Of a stretch of 64,000 nucleotides of DNA, positions 33,777-44,001 are shown piece after piece. A program made the translations under genes and the position numbers. The notes beneath the pieces were generated by a model. The model saw only the letters and a program-made list of their open reading frames with translations. It was not told the origin of the DNA and searched no databases. Location: contig NC_132971.1 in the NCBI RefSeq assembly GCF_047496725.1, forward strand, positions 9,507,001 through 9,571,000, in the 5' to 3' direction. The stretch comes from Anoplolepis gracilipes. Its lineage: Eukaryota > Arthropoda > Insecta > Hymenoptera > Formicidae. Numbering within the stretch: position 1 is the first letter of the stretch; every line of letters begins with the position of its first letter.

Positions 33777-34873
33777 TAATAAGACCCGCCTCGCGAAGCT
33801 CTTCGATAATTGACATGATTTCATTGCCGTGAGCATTGTTACCTCGACGCGAAGCTTCCAGCAGCCGCAAACGATCTCGAACGATCGCAAACGAACCATT
33901 CGTTGGGATCGTTCCAATGCACGTATTCAATTTTATTCTCACTCAGTGTCATAGTGCGTGGTAGGTTCATACCTTTCTCAATTTTTCTTTTGATAGGAAG
34001 TAATGAAGCGATTATATATTTATATTTGTATCCTTTGTTACCTAATACTGGATTACGCACATTACTATCACGTCTATGCGCGTTTGTCGCCAGTAATATA
34101 CTTTTATATTTATGCATATCGTTCTCTGTATAAACAGCATCGTCGGAAATTCTCTTGAAAATTAGTTCGTAGAGACCCGGCGTCCCCGCATATTTCACTC
34201 CATTGATGATTATATTATCATTCTTATCCACTTCGAAATGTTTATCGCCGAGCATCATTCCTTTGTCGGAAAATTTAACATCGTATACCTAATCCATCTC
34301 GTTATTTACATCTTGGCCCAAAATTGCTCCGATATATCTTTGTCCGAGCGGACCAAAATGTTCTCGCAACATATTCTGACCCTCGGATGTTTGTAATTGA
34401 CGTTGAACCGACGTCACAACCGCTTTGGGTGTGGTCTCAAAAATTTCTTCAACGAAAGGAGACGAGATTATTTGAAGTTGTTGTACAGCTTTTATCGGAG
34501 TCGATTGTTTCATTCGCTTTGATTGATTTGGTGTAGAAGTTATCAATGAATCGTTTGATCGTTTCCGTCCCCCATTTGATATTTTTTTATAAGTCAGTGA
34601 AATGTTTGATCGTTTCTGCTTTATGCTCTCTTGTTCTTCTCTGGGTATACCAAACGACTCCACTTTCGATGCATCAGATTCTACATCGATGGCATTCTCA
34701 ATAATTTGTTTTAGAGGTTCAGTGATTGGCTTAAAATGTCTCTCCAAAGCGACGTCTTCTTCAATTTTACCAGTTTTTAAAGCGTGATATTTTTTACGAA
34801 TTGATTTGCTCGTTTTTGTAATCTCTCTCACAATCTTTTCACGTTCATCATCAGCATCATTGTTGTTTATCAT
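33777..34873 (-). pseudogene. Conserved 361-residue Maverick protein, broken copy
   Basis: Equivalent to the intact ORF 62274-63359. The N-terminal part (34289-34873) has SIRKKYHALKTGKIEEDVAL, then a TAG at 34289. The C-terminal part (33839-34258) has MMLGDKHFEVDKNDNIIING and GTPGLYELIFKR; it shifts frame near 33890, with recognisable end homology to about 33777. Its ATG overlaps the ATPase stop by 4 nt. Its constant place next to the ATPase in both elements suggests a virion or packaging role; no known domain. Confidence 0.75.
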
Positions 34874-35625
34874 GATGGATATTTTGTAGACGTTGTTAGA
34901 CTGATGTGTCGACAGCGACTAACCTCTCTACGGTATCGCAAATTCATTAAATCCTTTTCTATATCGTCCTTTTCTATATTGGTCAGCGAGCTGTCTTTAT
35001 CAATAACTACGAATCCATACTTGTGCTGCCAGCATTTCTGGCATAATGCGTGAAAATCGTTGTATGACATGTCAGTATTTACATGATCGTTGTACACATG
35101 TTTCAGGTTTGTACTATTCTGTTGAAATAAAATCAACAGATTCGCATTGTCGCGTATAAGATGCTTGGGTATCTTGGCATACGTTTGACAAAGATAGAAA
35201 CAGTCGACGCTCGAGTGTCGACCCATTGCAAAGTACTCTCTTATCGTATCTTGTTTATCGCACGCCACGTCATCAAAGATAAAAATGGAATTCGGAAGCG
35301 CCTCGCTTGGAGCAACAACTTCACTATTATTAGAGAATGTGAAATAACCAATTTCGTCTATCGGTGTCAATAAATTTTCCAAATATTGATATTTCGGTTG
35401 TTGAAGCGATTTTGAGTATACGTACAGGTTCTCAAAGCGAACACCGTACGGACTTTCAATTAGACTTATCAATACATTAGTCTTACCACAATTTGAAGGA
35501 CCGCAAATAATACCGCGTATAGTAATTGGTAACATGTTTCCATGCTTGCGTATTTTTTTTTCAAGCATTAGTCTATTATCAAAGTTTGTAACTTTGTTTA
35601 TCGTCGCTTGCCGCACAAACCGCAT
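34870..35625 (-). CDS. FtsK/HerA-type packaging ATPase (A32-like), intact
   Basis: 251 codons. It is the genome-packaging ATPase of Polintons. Walker A is GPSNCGKT at residues about 42-49, Walker B is FIFDD followed by VACDKQ at about 115-119, and a sensor-like CQTYAKIP comes after. The ORF has no break, unlike the Maverick-2 copy. A TATA element (CTATAAATAGG on this strand) lies about 25-35 nt upstream of the ATG, shared with Maverick-2. Divergent from the 35688 gene. Confidence 0.85.
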   Translation of the reverse strand: MRFVRQATINKVTNFDNRLMLEKKIRKHGNMLPITIRGIICGPSNCGKTNVLISLIESPYGVRFENLYVYSKSLQQPKYQYLENLLTPIDEIGYFTFSNNSEVVAPSEALPNSIFIFDDVACDKQDTIREYFAMGRHSSVDCFYLCQTYAKIPKHLIRDNANLLILFQQNSTNLKHVYNDHVNTDMSYNDFHALCQKCWQHKYGFVVIDKDSSLTNIEKDDIEKDLMNLRYRREVSRCRHISLTTSTKYPS

Positions 35626-35648
35626 TTTGAGAATGAGTCATGGGAGGA

Positions 35649-35660
35649 CCTATTTATAGA
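35649..35660 (-). promoter_or_regulatory. Conserved TATA element before the ATPase
   Basis: The - strand reads CTATAAATAGG, within GAGCGGTTTCGATT...CTATAAATAG, which is almost the same as in Maverick-2 at 61455-61465. A strong TATA box conserved in otherwise diverged non-coding DNA. Confidence 0.65.
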
Positions 35661-35687
35661 TCGAATCGAAACCGCTCAGTATTGAAA

Positions 35688-35954
35688 ATGTTTTTTCATC
35701 TGTCGAACGACTGTCATATTCTCGAGTTTACCTCTGAACAGTTGTAATATATACCAAAGATTATTTTATTGAGACAATTTAGCCGCTACGTGGAACGACT
35801 GTGGGACAAACTTCCCGAACATATAAAGGTTGATTCTGAAGTACAACGGTATCGTAGATGTTTGCGACATTATAATTTACCATGGCAGCAAACACATATC
35901 GACGGTCCAGCACCATTTATTAAAGATTGCTACGAATGTCAGCGAGAATTATAA
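35688..35954 (+). pseudogene. Conserved small Maverick protein, one nonsense codon
   Basis: It aligns end to end with the intact 61155-61421 gene of Maverick-2. Start MFFHLSNDCHIL, TAA at 35745, then RYVERLWDKLP and DGPAPFIKDCYECQ. It ends with a C-x2-C-like pair. Function unknown; overlaps the PLA2 start by 19 nt, so probably co-transcribed. Confidence 0.7.
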
Positions 35955-36550
35955 GAGGTAGCGGTCTATTGAATCGTGCGATAAACGCGCTTCCTATCGA
36001 ATTACATATTCCTGGATATCAGTTTTGCGGACCGGGAACTCGGTTAAAAGAACGATTGGCTAGAGGTGATCGAGGTATCAATCCATTAGACGTTGCGTGT
36101 CGCGACCACGATATAGCTTACTCGCGAAGCAACGACCTCGGCGAACGACACGTTGCGGATCGTATACTAGCTATGAAAGCGTGGGAACGTATTACCGCGA
36201 GGGATTCGACTCTTGGTGAAAGAGCGGCTGCTACGGCTGTTTGGACGGCCATGAAGGCAAAAACGAAATTTGGTATGGGAATGAAGATGAAAAAATCACC
36301 GAAAAAGAAAAAGATGTTAAAAAAACGAATAGTTCCAGTAGCGAAGCGTGATGGTATTTTATCGATTTTACCATTGTTGGGAGTAGTCGGTTTTTTGGCT
36401 GGTGGAGCAGCGAGAATCGCAAAGGCTGTAAACGATAGCAAGGCCGCGCAACGCCAATTCGAAGAATTGCAACGTCACAATTGTGCTATGGAAGGTCGTG
36501 GACTTTATCTCGCTCCATACAAGCGTGGACGGGTTCTCAACGACTGCTAA
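35936..36550 (+). CDS. Parvovirus-VP1-like phospholipase A2 virion protein
   Basis: 204 residues from ATG 35936. The PLA2 domain is at residues about 26-70: calcium loop YQFCGPGT (28-35) and active-site helix LDVACRDHDIAYS with His58-Asp59, as in the VP1 unique region of parvoviruses and in some adintovirus-like elements. A Lys-rich segment (KSPKKKKMLKKR, about 122-133) may bind DNA or act as nuclear signal. Next a hydrophobic glycine-rich stretch (ILSILPLLGVVGFLAGGAA) that could insert into membrane, and a C-terminal GRGLYLAPYKRGR conserved in Maverick-2. The ORF is intact. Role inferred: membrane breach by the particle. Confidence 0.85.
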   Translation: MSARIIRGSGLLNRAINALPIELHIPGYQFCGPGTRLKERLARGDRGINPLDVACRDHDIAYSRSNDLGERHVADRILAMKAWERITARDSTLGERAAATAVWTAMKAKTKFGMGMKMKKSPKKKKMLKKRIVPVAKRDGILSILPLLGVVGFLAGGAARIAKAVNDSKAAQRQFEELQRHNCAMEGRGLYLAPYKRGRVLNDC

Positions 36551-36579
36551 GAAAAAAAAACATTAAAAAAACGTTAAAA

Positions 36580-36934
36580 TTGCTTGCGGGTGTAACAACT
36601 AACGTATAATTGGAACAACTTGCAAGACGTATGCGCATACCTTTCTTTAGAGGCGTTTCCATGCGCAATAATTTACCGATAAGCGGCGTGCAACGAAAAA
36701 AACGAGAGCTGCATTGTCAATTAGGACGACGTTGAGAGTCCTGGTACTCATTGGGTAGCATACGCAAAGAGGGGAGATGATGTTGTGTATTTTGACAGTT
36801 TTGGAAATCATCGACCGCCCGAGGAATTGGTGCAATATTTTGGACAGAATGTAACAAAAATTGAATACAATCATGCGTCTTATCAAAATTATAATCAGAG
36901 TATTTGCGGACAATTGTGTCTACAATTTCTTTAA
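36580..36934 (+). pseudogene. Adenain-like cysteine protease, broken
   Basis: Homologous to the intact 60156-60527 gene. The C-terminal part carries GTHWVAYAKRG (His), YFDSFGN (Asp) and NQSICGQLCLQF (Cys). There is no ATG; TAA near 36617, an indel near 36710 and a TAG near 36721 destroy the N-terminal half. In adenoviruses and Polintons this enzyme matures capsid proteins. Confidence 0.8.
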
Positions 36935-36984
36935 ACGATTAAATTTAAAGCTTAACAGTCTACTGTCGTGACTCAGTATTCGAC

Positions 36985-37719
36985 ATGTCACTGACACTTA
37001 CGTTGACTGGTAAGAGTAGCGTTCTTGCCGTAAGCTACTTTCCAACCATAGATTTGAACGATGATGATTACGAACTTGGTTTAACGGATTTTGAAACTTA
37101 TTGTACGATACCGAACGTGAATTCCTCGAATAATAAATTTTACTTTGACAACGACGACAAGGAAATTACGATTCCCGAAGGATCGTACGAATTGTATGGT
37201 ATAAATGAATATCTAACGCATGCAATTTTACAATACGATTCCCACAACATTGTTAATAACAATGATGAGAAATATTCAATAGTGATTCGCGCTAATCATA
37301 ATACGTTGAAAAGTGAAATTAAATGCATATACAGAATAAATTTTAATAAGCCCAACAACATAGGATCGTTGTTGGGATTCTCGAATCGTGTATTGCAGCC
37401 GCGGAAATGGTACGAATCAGATGTGCCGATAAATATTATTAACGTAAACATTATTCGAATAGAATGCAGTGTGACCGCTGGTGCATATAGCAATAGTAAG
37501 CGCGTACACACGATACATGAATTTTCTTCGAGCGTACCACCGGGATATAAGGTGATCGATAAGATATCGGAAACGCCTGCGCAAATCATTTATCTACCGA
37601 TCGTCGTGCGAAGCATTACTGACTTAACGATACGTGTTGTGGATCAGGAGGGTCGATTGCTCGATTTTCGAGGAGAGGAAATTACCGTACGATTGCACGT
37701 ACGACGACGTCAAAAATAG
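36985..37719 (+). CDS. Minor capsid (penton-like) protein, intact
   Basis: 244 residues, no break. It begins MSLTLTLTGKSSVLAVSYFP and carries FDNDDKEITIPEGSYELY, SLLGFSNRVLQPRKWYESD and LLDFRGEEITVRLHV. The position between protease and major capsid genes and the beta-rich pattern fit the single-jelly-roll minor capsid of Polintons. The Maverick-2 copy is frameshifted. Confidence 0.65.
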   Translation: MSLTLTLTGKSSVLAVSYFPTIDLNDDDYELGLTDFETYCTIPNVNSSNNKFYFDNDDKEITIPEGSYELYGINEYLTHAILQYDSHNIVNNNDEKYSIVIRANHNTLKSEIKCIYRINFNKPNNIGSLLGFSNRVLQPRKWYESDVPINIINVNIIRIECSVTAGAYSNSKRVHTIHEFSSSVPPGYKVIDKISETPAQIIYLPIVVRSITDLTIRVVDQEGRLLDFRGEEITVRLHVRRRQK

Positions 37720-37720
37720 T

Positions 37721-37903
37721 ATGCTCGTGTTGAATGAAACGGAGCACGCGAGAGACAATATCTTTACGAGGGACAATACTTTTGCGAAGAGACGAGCGGT
37801 GTCTGGTGACAATAATCAGGTGTCTGGTTACGCTAAAAAGAAGCTCAGCGTGTTGAATCGTGAATTTTTAAAGTCTTTGGGATTTGTCGTACGAAATAAT
37901 TGA
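37721..37903 (+). CDS. Small conserved ORF between minor and major capsid
   Basis: 60 residues from ATG 37721, one base after the previous stop. The variable Asn/Thr-rich centre is followed by a conserved end FLKSLGFVVRN (Maverick-2: FLQSLGFAVRN). The conservation of the tail and of the place in both elements supports it as a real gene; function unknown. Confidence 0.6.
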   Translation: MLVLNETEHARDNIFTRDNTFAKRRAVSGDNNQVSGYAKKKLSVLNREFLKSLGFVVRNN

Positions 37904-37907
37904 AAGA

Positions 37908-39102
37908 ATGATTGACATTTTGAATATTGGAAGCGAACCGATCTTTGACGACCGTATAGTAAAGATTGAAACTCATACGTATAATCCATACGCAAATACA
38001 ACACTTGGATATAGCGATGAGATACGGATACCTATACAGCATCAGGATTTGTACACGTTACCGTGCGAAAGCTTCCTTTACGTCGAAGGAAAATTGACGA
38101 TAAGAAAAAAGGATGAACTAATGATATTGGGAAATAATTGCGTTGCATTCATGTTTGATGAACTTCGATATGAACTCAACGGTGTGGAAATTGATCGCAA
38201 CAGAAACGTTGGAATAACTTGCACGATTAAAAATTACATTTCTTTTACACACGAGAGAAGTAAAATCTTGCACAATGCTGCGTGGAATATAGTTGAAAAT
38301 AATGGTGCTGAAGGTTACTTCAATTTTTGCGAGCCGCTCAACATGTTGCTTGGATTTTGCGAGGATTATAAGCGCGTTGTGATTAACGCTCATGAGTTGA
38401 TTTTAATACGTTCACGCAACGACTACAATTGTCTATTTGGAGCTCAGGCTGCTGAAGCTGAGATTGAATTACACAAAATACAATGGCGTATGCCTCACGT
38501 AATATTGAACGAAATTAGTAAATTGTCCTTGCTACGAGCGTTGGAGAGCGGTAGATACTTGAACATGAGTTTCCGCTCGTGGGATCTATACGAATTTCCT
38601 TTGCTACACAGTACAACTAAGCATTCGTAAACTGTGAAAACTGTCTCTCAGCTGGAGAAACCGCGATATGTAATCTTCACTACAGACTGATAGAAAAAAT
38701 GTCGCGTCGAAAGATATTACCAAATTTAACGACTGCAAATTGACAAACGTTAAACTCTATCTAAACTCTGATTTTTATCCGTATGATGATTTAAATTTGG
38801 ATTTTGATAAAAAGAGATACGCTATCCTATTCGACATGTATGCGCGTTTTCGTAAATCTTATTACGGCTGCAATAATGATAATGTATTATTTATCATGGC
38901 AAAATTTCTAGAGTGCGGTCCTCTCACTGTCATTGACTGCTCGCGACAAAACGAGTCTGTCAAAAATGCTACCGTGGACGTAAGAATAGAATTTGAATGT
39001 AAGCTAGATGTACCCACAAATACTACCGCATATTGCCTCATCTTGCACAATCGCATTGTCGAATATAACCCGTTGACAAATGTTGTCCGCAAAATTACAT
39101 GA
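37908..39102 (+). pseudogene. Double-jelly-roll major capsid protein, broken
   Basis: The start MIDILNIGSEPIFDDRIVKI and the body (IPIQHQDLYTLP, SFLYVEGKL, CVAFMFDELRYELNGVEIDR, FCEDYKRVV) match the F54H12.2-like family known as the Maverick/Polinton major capsid. TAA near 38629 and a small deletion near 38680 break it; the remainder is open from 38740 to 39102 (DFYPYDDLNLDFDKKRYAIL ... NVVRKIT). The 3' half (from 38509) is inside the right TIR and also present in the left TIR. The stop at the same codon is TGA in the left copy and TAA here. Confidence 0.8.
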
Positions 39103-39211
39103 ATCAGGAATAATCCCCTCCAATGTTATAACATTATAACATTATAAAACTGGCGATACTCGATGATCGACATTAGTTGTCCGTCATAGTTCTCGCCAAT
39201 ATCATTTCATT

Positions 39212-39722
39212 ATGGTTGTGTCAACGTTTGTGGATCTCCAAGGATTTATCGTTGGAGGAAAGTTTATCGTGAAAGAAATTGCGATTCTAACAAAGGGCTC
39301 TGTACTCTCTCATTATATTTTTACGAGTCTTACACCATTCCGTTTGCTCACGAGATCTGAGAGATCTCAAGTTGCATGGTTGATTGGAAAACATCACAAT
39401 CTGCAATGGGAAAATTCCGTACTACAGAGCCAAACGTTTAATCACTAACGCCGTGACGTTGAAAGATGCATCTTCTCGAGTGTATGTCAAAAGACATAAA
39501 AAACGAGAATGGTTGGCAAATTTCCTGGAAGACGATGAGAGAATCGGTCTTATTATCGAGACATTGGATAACGACTATGATGACATTCCTGCTTTAGATA
39601 AATTAGATGCTACTCTGCGTTGCGATAAACATGTACGAAATTGTGCTTTACAAAATGTATTTAAATTATTCAATTGGTGGTCGAATCATCATTATAAAGG
39701 TTCGATCAATCCATATTTATAA
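39212..39722 (+). pseudogene. DLQGF protein, right TIR copy, frameshifted
   Basis: Same gene as 24840-25350 with the same frameshift near 39415, so that break predates or was spread by TIR homogenisation. N-terminal MVVSTFVDLQGF, C-terminal NWWSNHHYKGSINPYL. It follows the capsid gene in the same direction. Confidence 0.65.
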
Positions 39723-39879
39723 TAAACTATTGTTACAATACATGTATGTTATTATCTTTTTTATCCTCTCCTTGTAGCATGTATTATATTACAGTACGTG
39801 ATGCATTTTTCTATTAGTCTGCATTTTAGCAGACAATGGACGTAGAATATTTGACATCTTTAAACGCGAAAAAATATTA

Positions 39880-40150
39880 AAATTCATGTCGTTCATGGTT
39901 CGCTTGATGTTGATCGACGTTCGTTTGATGTACGATAGATGTTTGTTTAATGTTGATCGACGTTCGTTTGATGTACGATAGATGTTCATCGCGGTTCGAT
40001 AGATGTTCGTTTGATGTATGATAGTGGTTCGATAGTGGTTCGATAGATGTTCGTTTGATGTACGATAGTGGTTCGATAGTGGTTCGATAGATATTTGTTT
40101 GATGTATGATAGTGGTTGGATCAATCTGTAGCAAGTATTATATCTCTTAG
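39880..40150. repeat. CTATCGAAC minisatellite, right TIR
   Basis: Inverted counterpart of 24420-24670; array words such as GGTTCGATAGTGGTTCGATAG. Confidence 0.7.
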
Positions 40151-40584
40151 CCATGTATACATCTGTGTGGTGAATATTACATTTCATGGTGCAGCTGCAT
40201 CTGGTATTAAATTTCAAGTCATGATATTAATATATTTATTTGATGTATAATAAGGTTTAAACATGTTTAGATCGATGTTGATCAATGTTTAGATCCATGT
40301 TGATCAATGTTTCAATAGATGTCTGATACTTATTTGATTGTGTCGCTATTTAATTATAATTATCTGTATGAATGCTGTGTGGAGCGACAGTCCGCGTCAG
40401 CTTTTAATTTTTTTGTCAGTTGTGAAGAGTAAGCATTTGTTGCTAACTCTTATGTCATGCAGATCCCCTACCCATTTTTTCACCGAGACGTTACCTAGCT
40501 CTCGCTGGAGCTAGCATAAAGTATCTGACTGTGATCCTATAAGTTGATTTGTGAAGTGCAGTTTATTTTATAAAAATTTAAAAA

Positions 40585-41294
40585 ATGTCGCAAGTTATGG
40601 CATTTCTTGACGCGATGTTCGAGACGGAGTATCGTCGCCTTCGGCTTTCCGAAGGGGTTGGCAGGCGAAGCCATCGCCATGCACTTCGCTGGGTTAAAAA
40701 TTTGGCTCGCAACCTATTCCGAGCGTTGTTGAATGTACTGTTCGAGGATGTAAGTAGTTTTTATTATTTTTATACGCTTTTTTATTTATAATATATCTAT
40801 ATTTATATTTATATTTATACACTTTTATCTTTTACAGTGTTACAAAATCGGTGCTACCACATCCCACTTGGTGATGTAAGTAATGTTTATTATTATTTTA
40901 TATGCTTTTTTATTTATAATATATTTATATGTTTTTTCTTTTACAGGAATATCTATGTTACCATAACCTCATCCCGGGGTATATCAACATCGCGCACATG
41001 AAAGAGGTGCGTCGATGACGGACTTTCAACCGCGAATATGCGGAATATGAGGATTTGTGGGGCGATGGCCCCCGTGCTCGCCTCTTAGACGGGTTCTTCC
41101 CTTATCTGTACGTGGACATTTTCTGTCTCCGCAGATTGTTCGGAGAGGAGCCCCTCGTACTGTAAGTATCTCTATATAATACGCTCAAAAGTTTGTGTAT
41201 TTTTTAAGGTACTATAATATAAATGTTCATTTTTTTCTGTTACAGAAGCAGCTGTCGCGAGTTCCCCCTCCGCTTCTCTCCGACTAATTTTTAG
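40585..41294 (+). pseudogene. Small multi-exon TIR gene, right copy
   Basis: Exon 1 40585-40749, exon 2 40838-40875, exon 3 40947-41161, exon 4 41246-41294. The introns are GTAAGT...ACAG throughout. Exon 2 is 38 nt here, 39 nt in the left copy, so it is frameshifted; exon 3 also has a TGA near 41018. The donor of exon 3 and exon 4 are good here but the donor is mutated at left. Thus each copy carries different breaks. Confidence 0.6.
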
Positions 41295-41815
41295 TTTTTT
41301 CTTCTTTATATTTTATCTTTTTATATTTTATATTTTATATATTATATTTCATATCTTTTTATATTTTATATTTTATATTATATTTTAGATTTTTTTATAT
41401 TTTTTATATTATATCTTTTATATTTTTAAAAACACACACACACACGCACACGCACACGCACATTTACACGCACACGCACACGCACACGCACACTATATGT
41501 ATAACAATACACATTTTTATAATTAAAAATTTTGTTTACGATAAATATGTGTATTACTTATTTGCGCCTTCATTATCTATCCCATCCTTCTTCCTCCACT
41601 TAGTATTGATTAGATTATATTTAATATATGTATAATTAGTAATAATAATATAATATATAATAATAATAATATAATAATATAAAAAAAAAATTTAATCTGC
41701 GTTCTCGCGTATGCCTTAGCCTCCGTCTTATCGCGTTCCCGCTATCCCTTTCCTTCAGCCTCATTCTTTTTCTTTCACGTTATCTTCCTATTGTAATCTT
41801 CTCCTTTTCCCACCA
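41295..41815. other. AT-rich TIR segment with CA microsatellite
   Basis: Counterpart of 22671-23244. No gene. Confidence 0.6.
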
Positions 41816-41939
41816 CATCATGCTCTCATTGTCCTACGCTATGTACAATGCACATAACGCTTTCCTTATCCTATCCTATACCACGCGTCTCCGTCTACCG
41901 CGTTGCGAACGCCTATCGCGCTGGCTCTCTCTATCCATC

Positions 41940-42200
41940 TCCCTACTCGCGGATTTCTCTTCCCTCTCCGCAAACCCCTCGTCTACCGGCCGCGCCGCGG
42001 ACCTCTTTCTCCTCTCCGCAAACCCCTCGTCTACCGGCCGCGCCGCGGACCTCTTTCTCCTCTCCGCAATCCCCTCGTCTACCGGCTGCATCGCGGACCT
42101 CTCTTCGCTCTCCGTAAACCCCTCGTCTACCGGCTGCGTCGCGGACCTCTCTCTCCTCTCCGCAATCCCCTCGTCTACCGGCTGCGTCGCGGATCTACAG
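41940..42200. repeat. 48-bp minisatellite, right TIR
   Basis: Counterpart of 22215-22560; units around CCCCTCGTCTACCGG, about five copies. The open frames in it are repeat-encoded. Confidence 0.7.
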
Positions 42201-42371
42201 CTGTGTCGCGTACCTCTTCCCCTCCCCGCGTACTCCGCGTCTACAAACCGCGTCGCGGACCTGCGGCTGTGTCGCGGACCTGCGTGACGTCACTCCCCCG
42301 CGCCCGTGGGTCTCCCCTGCCCCCGTACCCCCCTTGAGCTCCTGAGTTAGAAACTCTGCTATATTACTACT

Positions 42372-42377
42372 ATTATT
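42372..42377 (+). repeat. Right target-site duplication of Maverick-1 (ATTATT)
   Basis: Identical to 22130-22135. Confidence 0.75.
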
Positions 42378-42560
42378 TATTATAATTATTACAAATAAAA
42401 TAATAAATCCATCAAATTCAAAATAAAATTTTTCATTTATATAACGTTATTATAATAGAATTAAATAATAATAATAAGATTAAATTATATCGCAAACTCG
42501 TCATTTTATTGCAGTTTGTGAAACTGTTATATTATTGAGTATGTATATGTTCGTAAAAGA

Positions 42561-43440
42561 TTATTCTGTCTTATCGCATATTGCGTATGCGATTAGATGT
42601 GGACGTATAATAGTCTTTGAATTAATTGTTTCACGTTTTTTAATCAAGCTATCATATTTAAACCAAAATTCACCTGCTAATGCATACGCGACATAGTGCT
42701 TTTTCTCTACACTATAATCGACTATATCGATTAACATGTACATTTTCCCACCAATCTTCACGATTTTTTTAAGCGAATTTAATTTGTGGGTAATGATTTT
42801 ATCTCTGTTCGAATAATTAGTATTAGTCACAATAGAAGTGTCGATTATCAGGTGCGGCCCATATTCTGTCAAACTCGCTGTTTTCTTTTTGCAGTTAAAG
42901 CAAGTCTTTTCAACTGTTATACAATCATCAATTGTTTCTTGTATTAGATGTAGACCACCGCAAAGAATTATATCAACGTCTATTAATTGGAATTTTCTGC
43001 CATTAACATATCCGCAAGAACATTGAATCTGATAAGAATGACTTGGTTCTTTTTCAAAAAGAAACTGAGCTAAGTGAGCAGCATTGCATTCAGCAACAAG
43101 ACGTTTTATATTCCTCATGTAGGTCGTGACAGTATTTTGAAAAATTGAAGTCGTTAGTAATATCTTAGCTCTTTGAACATAATTTTCTTTTGTTATCTTT
43201 TGTTATCTTTTTTTTATTGCTGACATTCTGAGCAAGATTTATAATTGGACATTCGGATGACTGTAAATTTTCGTAATAGATTTTATTTACTAAAAGCCCG
43301 CTGACAACGACCTGAAAAATCGAATCAAAAGCACACGTTTGCATTACATTTAAATTGTAGTCATTTATACGCACTGGTCCTGAAATGTTTCCGTTTAAAA
43401 GAACTGGGATTTGATCTATCTTTGAATCTTTAATATAGTC
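42561..43440 (-). pseudogene. USP-like cysteine peptidase of the MULE, frameshifted
   Basis: The upstream frame (43165-43440) reads MRINDYNLNVMQTCAFDSIF, resembling the Cys box of ubiquitin-specific peptidases. After a frameshift near 43150, the downstream frame (42561-43118) carries CSCG/CFNC pairs and HYVAYALAGEFWFKYDSL, resembling the His box of the same family (HYVAY followed by W.KYD). It lies on the transposase strand and follows it. It probably acted, fused or separate, as a deubiquitinase-like peptidase of the transposon. Peptidase assignment is from motifs only. Confidence 0.6.
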
Positions 43441-44001
43441 CCATTCAGGACAATCATCTAAACACGTCGGTTTGGCACGTTTTCGTTTCGATCATCACTT
43501 TGATTGTTAGGTTTTATGTTTTTATTTAAACTTCTCCATTCTTCTTGAACATTCCATTCATTGTCAGCTGGAATATTTTCGTCCGTTGTAAATAGATTTT
43601 CTTTATAAGTTGTCATTTATTACTTTCGATGAATCAAAAATATCATTACTATCGTTTATAGTGGAATTTTGAGTATCGTCGAAACTGCTCTGTAAGGTGT
43701 ACCATTAGAATCCTCTGTCTTTCTCCTATGTTATTGGCGATACGAATTTTGCTGAAGTCTCCTCTGATATTAAATTATTAGACTTATCTTTCGTATTCTT
43801 AATTGGAGTACTACATACATTTTTCAGAGTTATATCAAACGAGATTTCAACATTTTTATTAGTTGCGTGCTGAAAATCGTTTACCTCTATGATATCTTGG
43901 AACTCTGTAGCTTCAAAATCACGTTCTGCTTTTGGGAATTCATAAACATCGGTGATATTTTGCTCTTCTGATTTTTCATTTGTATTATTTGGCAGAGCCA
44001 A
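43441..44001 (-). pseudogene. Linker between MULE transposase and peptidase
   Basis: Acidic, low-complexity frames (MALPNNTNEKSEEQNITDVY) in several registers with stops. Likely a disordered linker of a fusion protein or spacer between two genes. Confidence 0.4.

Larger units (their letters stand above)
22136..42371. mobile_element. Maverick-1 (Polinton), complete ends, genes decayed
   Basis: A 20,236-bp element starting AGTAGTGATATAGCAG and ending with its inverted form CTGCTATATTACTACT, so 5'-AG...CT-3'. It is flanked by ATTATT on both sides. It carries protein-primed PolB, DDE integrase, packaging ATPase, adenain-like protease and capsid genes: the defining Polinton set. The terminal repeats are about 3.9 kb, very long for the class. 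PolB, integrase, protease and major capsid are broken; ATPase, PLA2 and minor capsid are open. Confidence 0.92.
38509..42371. repeat. Right terminal inverted repeat of Maverick-1
   Basis: Reverse complement of 22136-26055. Different indels and point changes in each copy show both have decayed independently since the last homogenisation. Confidence 0.9.

Noticed and set aside
22136..42371. A currently active endogenous virus
   Set aside because: PolB, integrase, protease and major capsid all carry stops or frameshifts, so this copy cannot replicate by itself.
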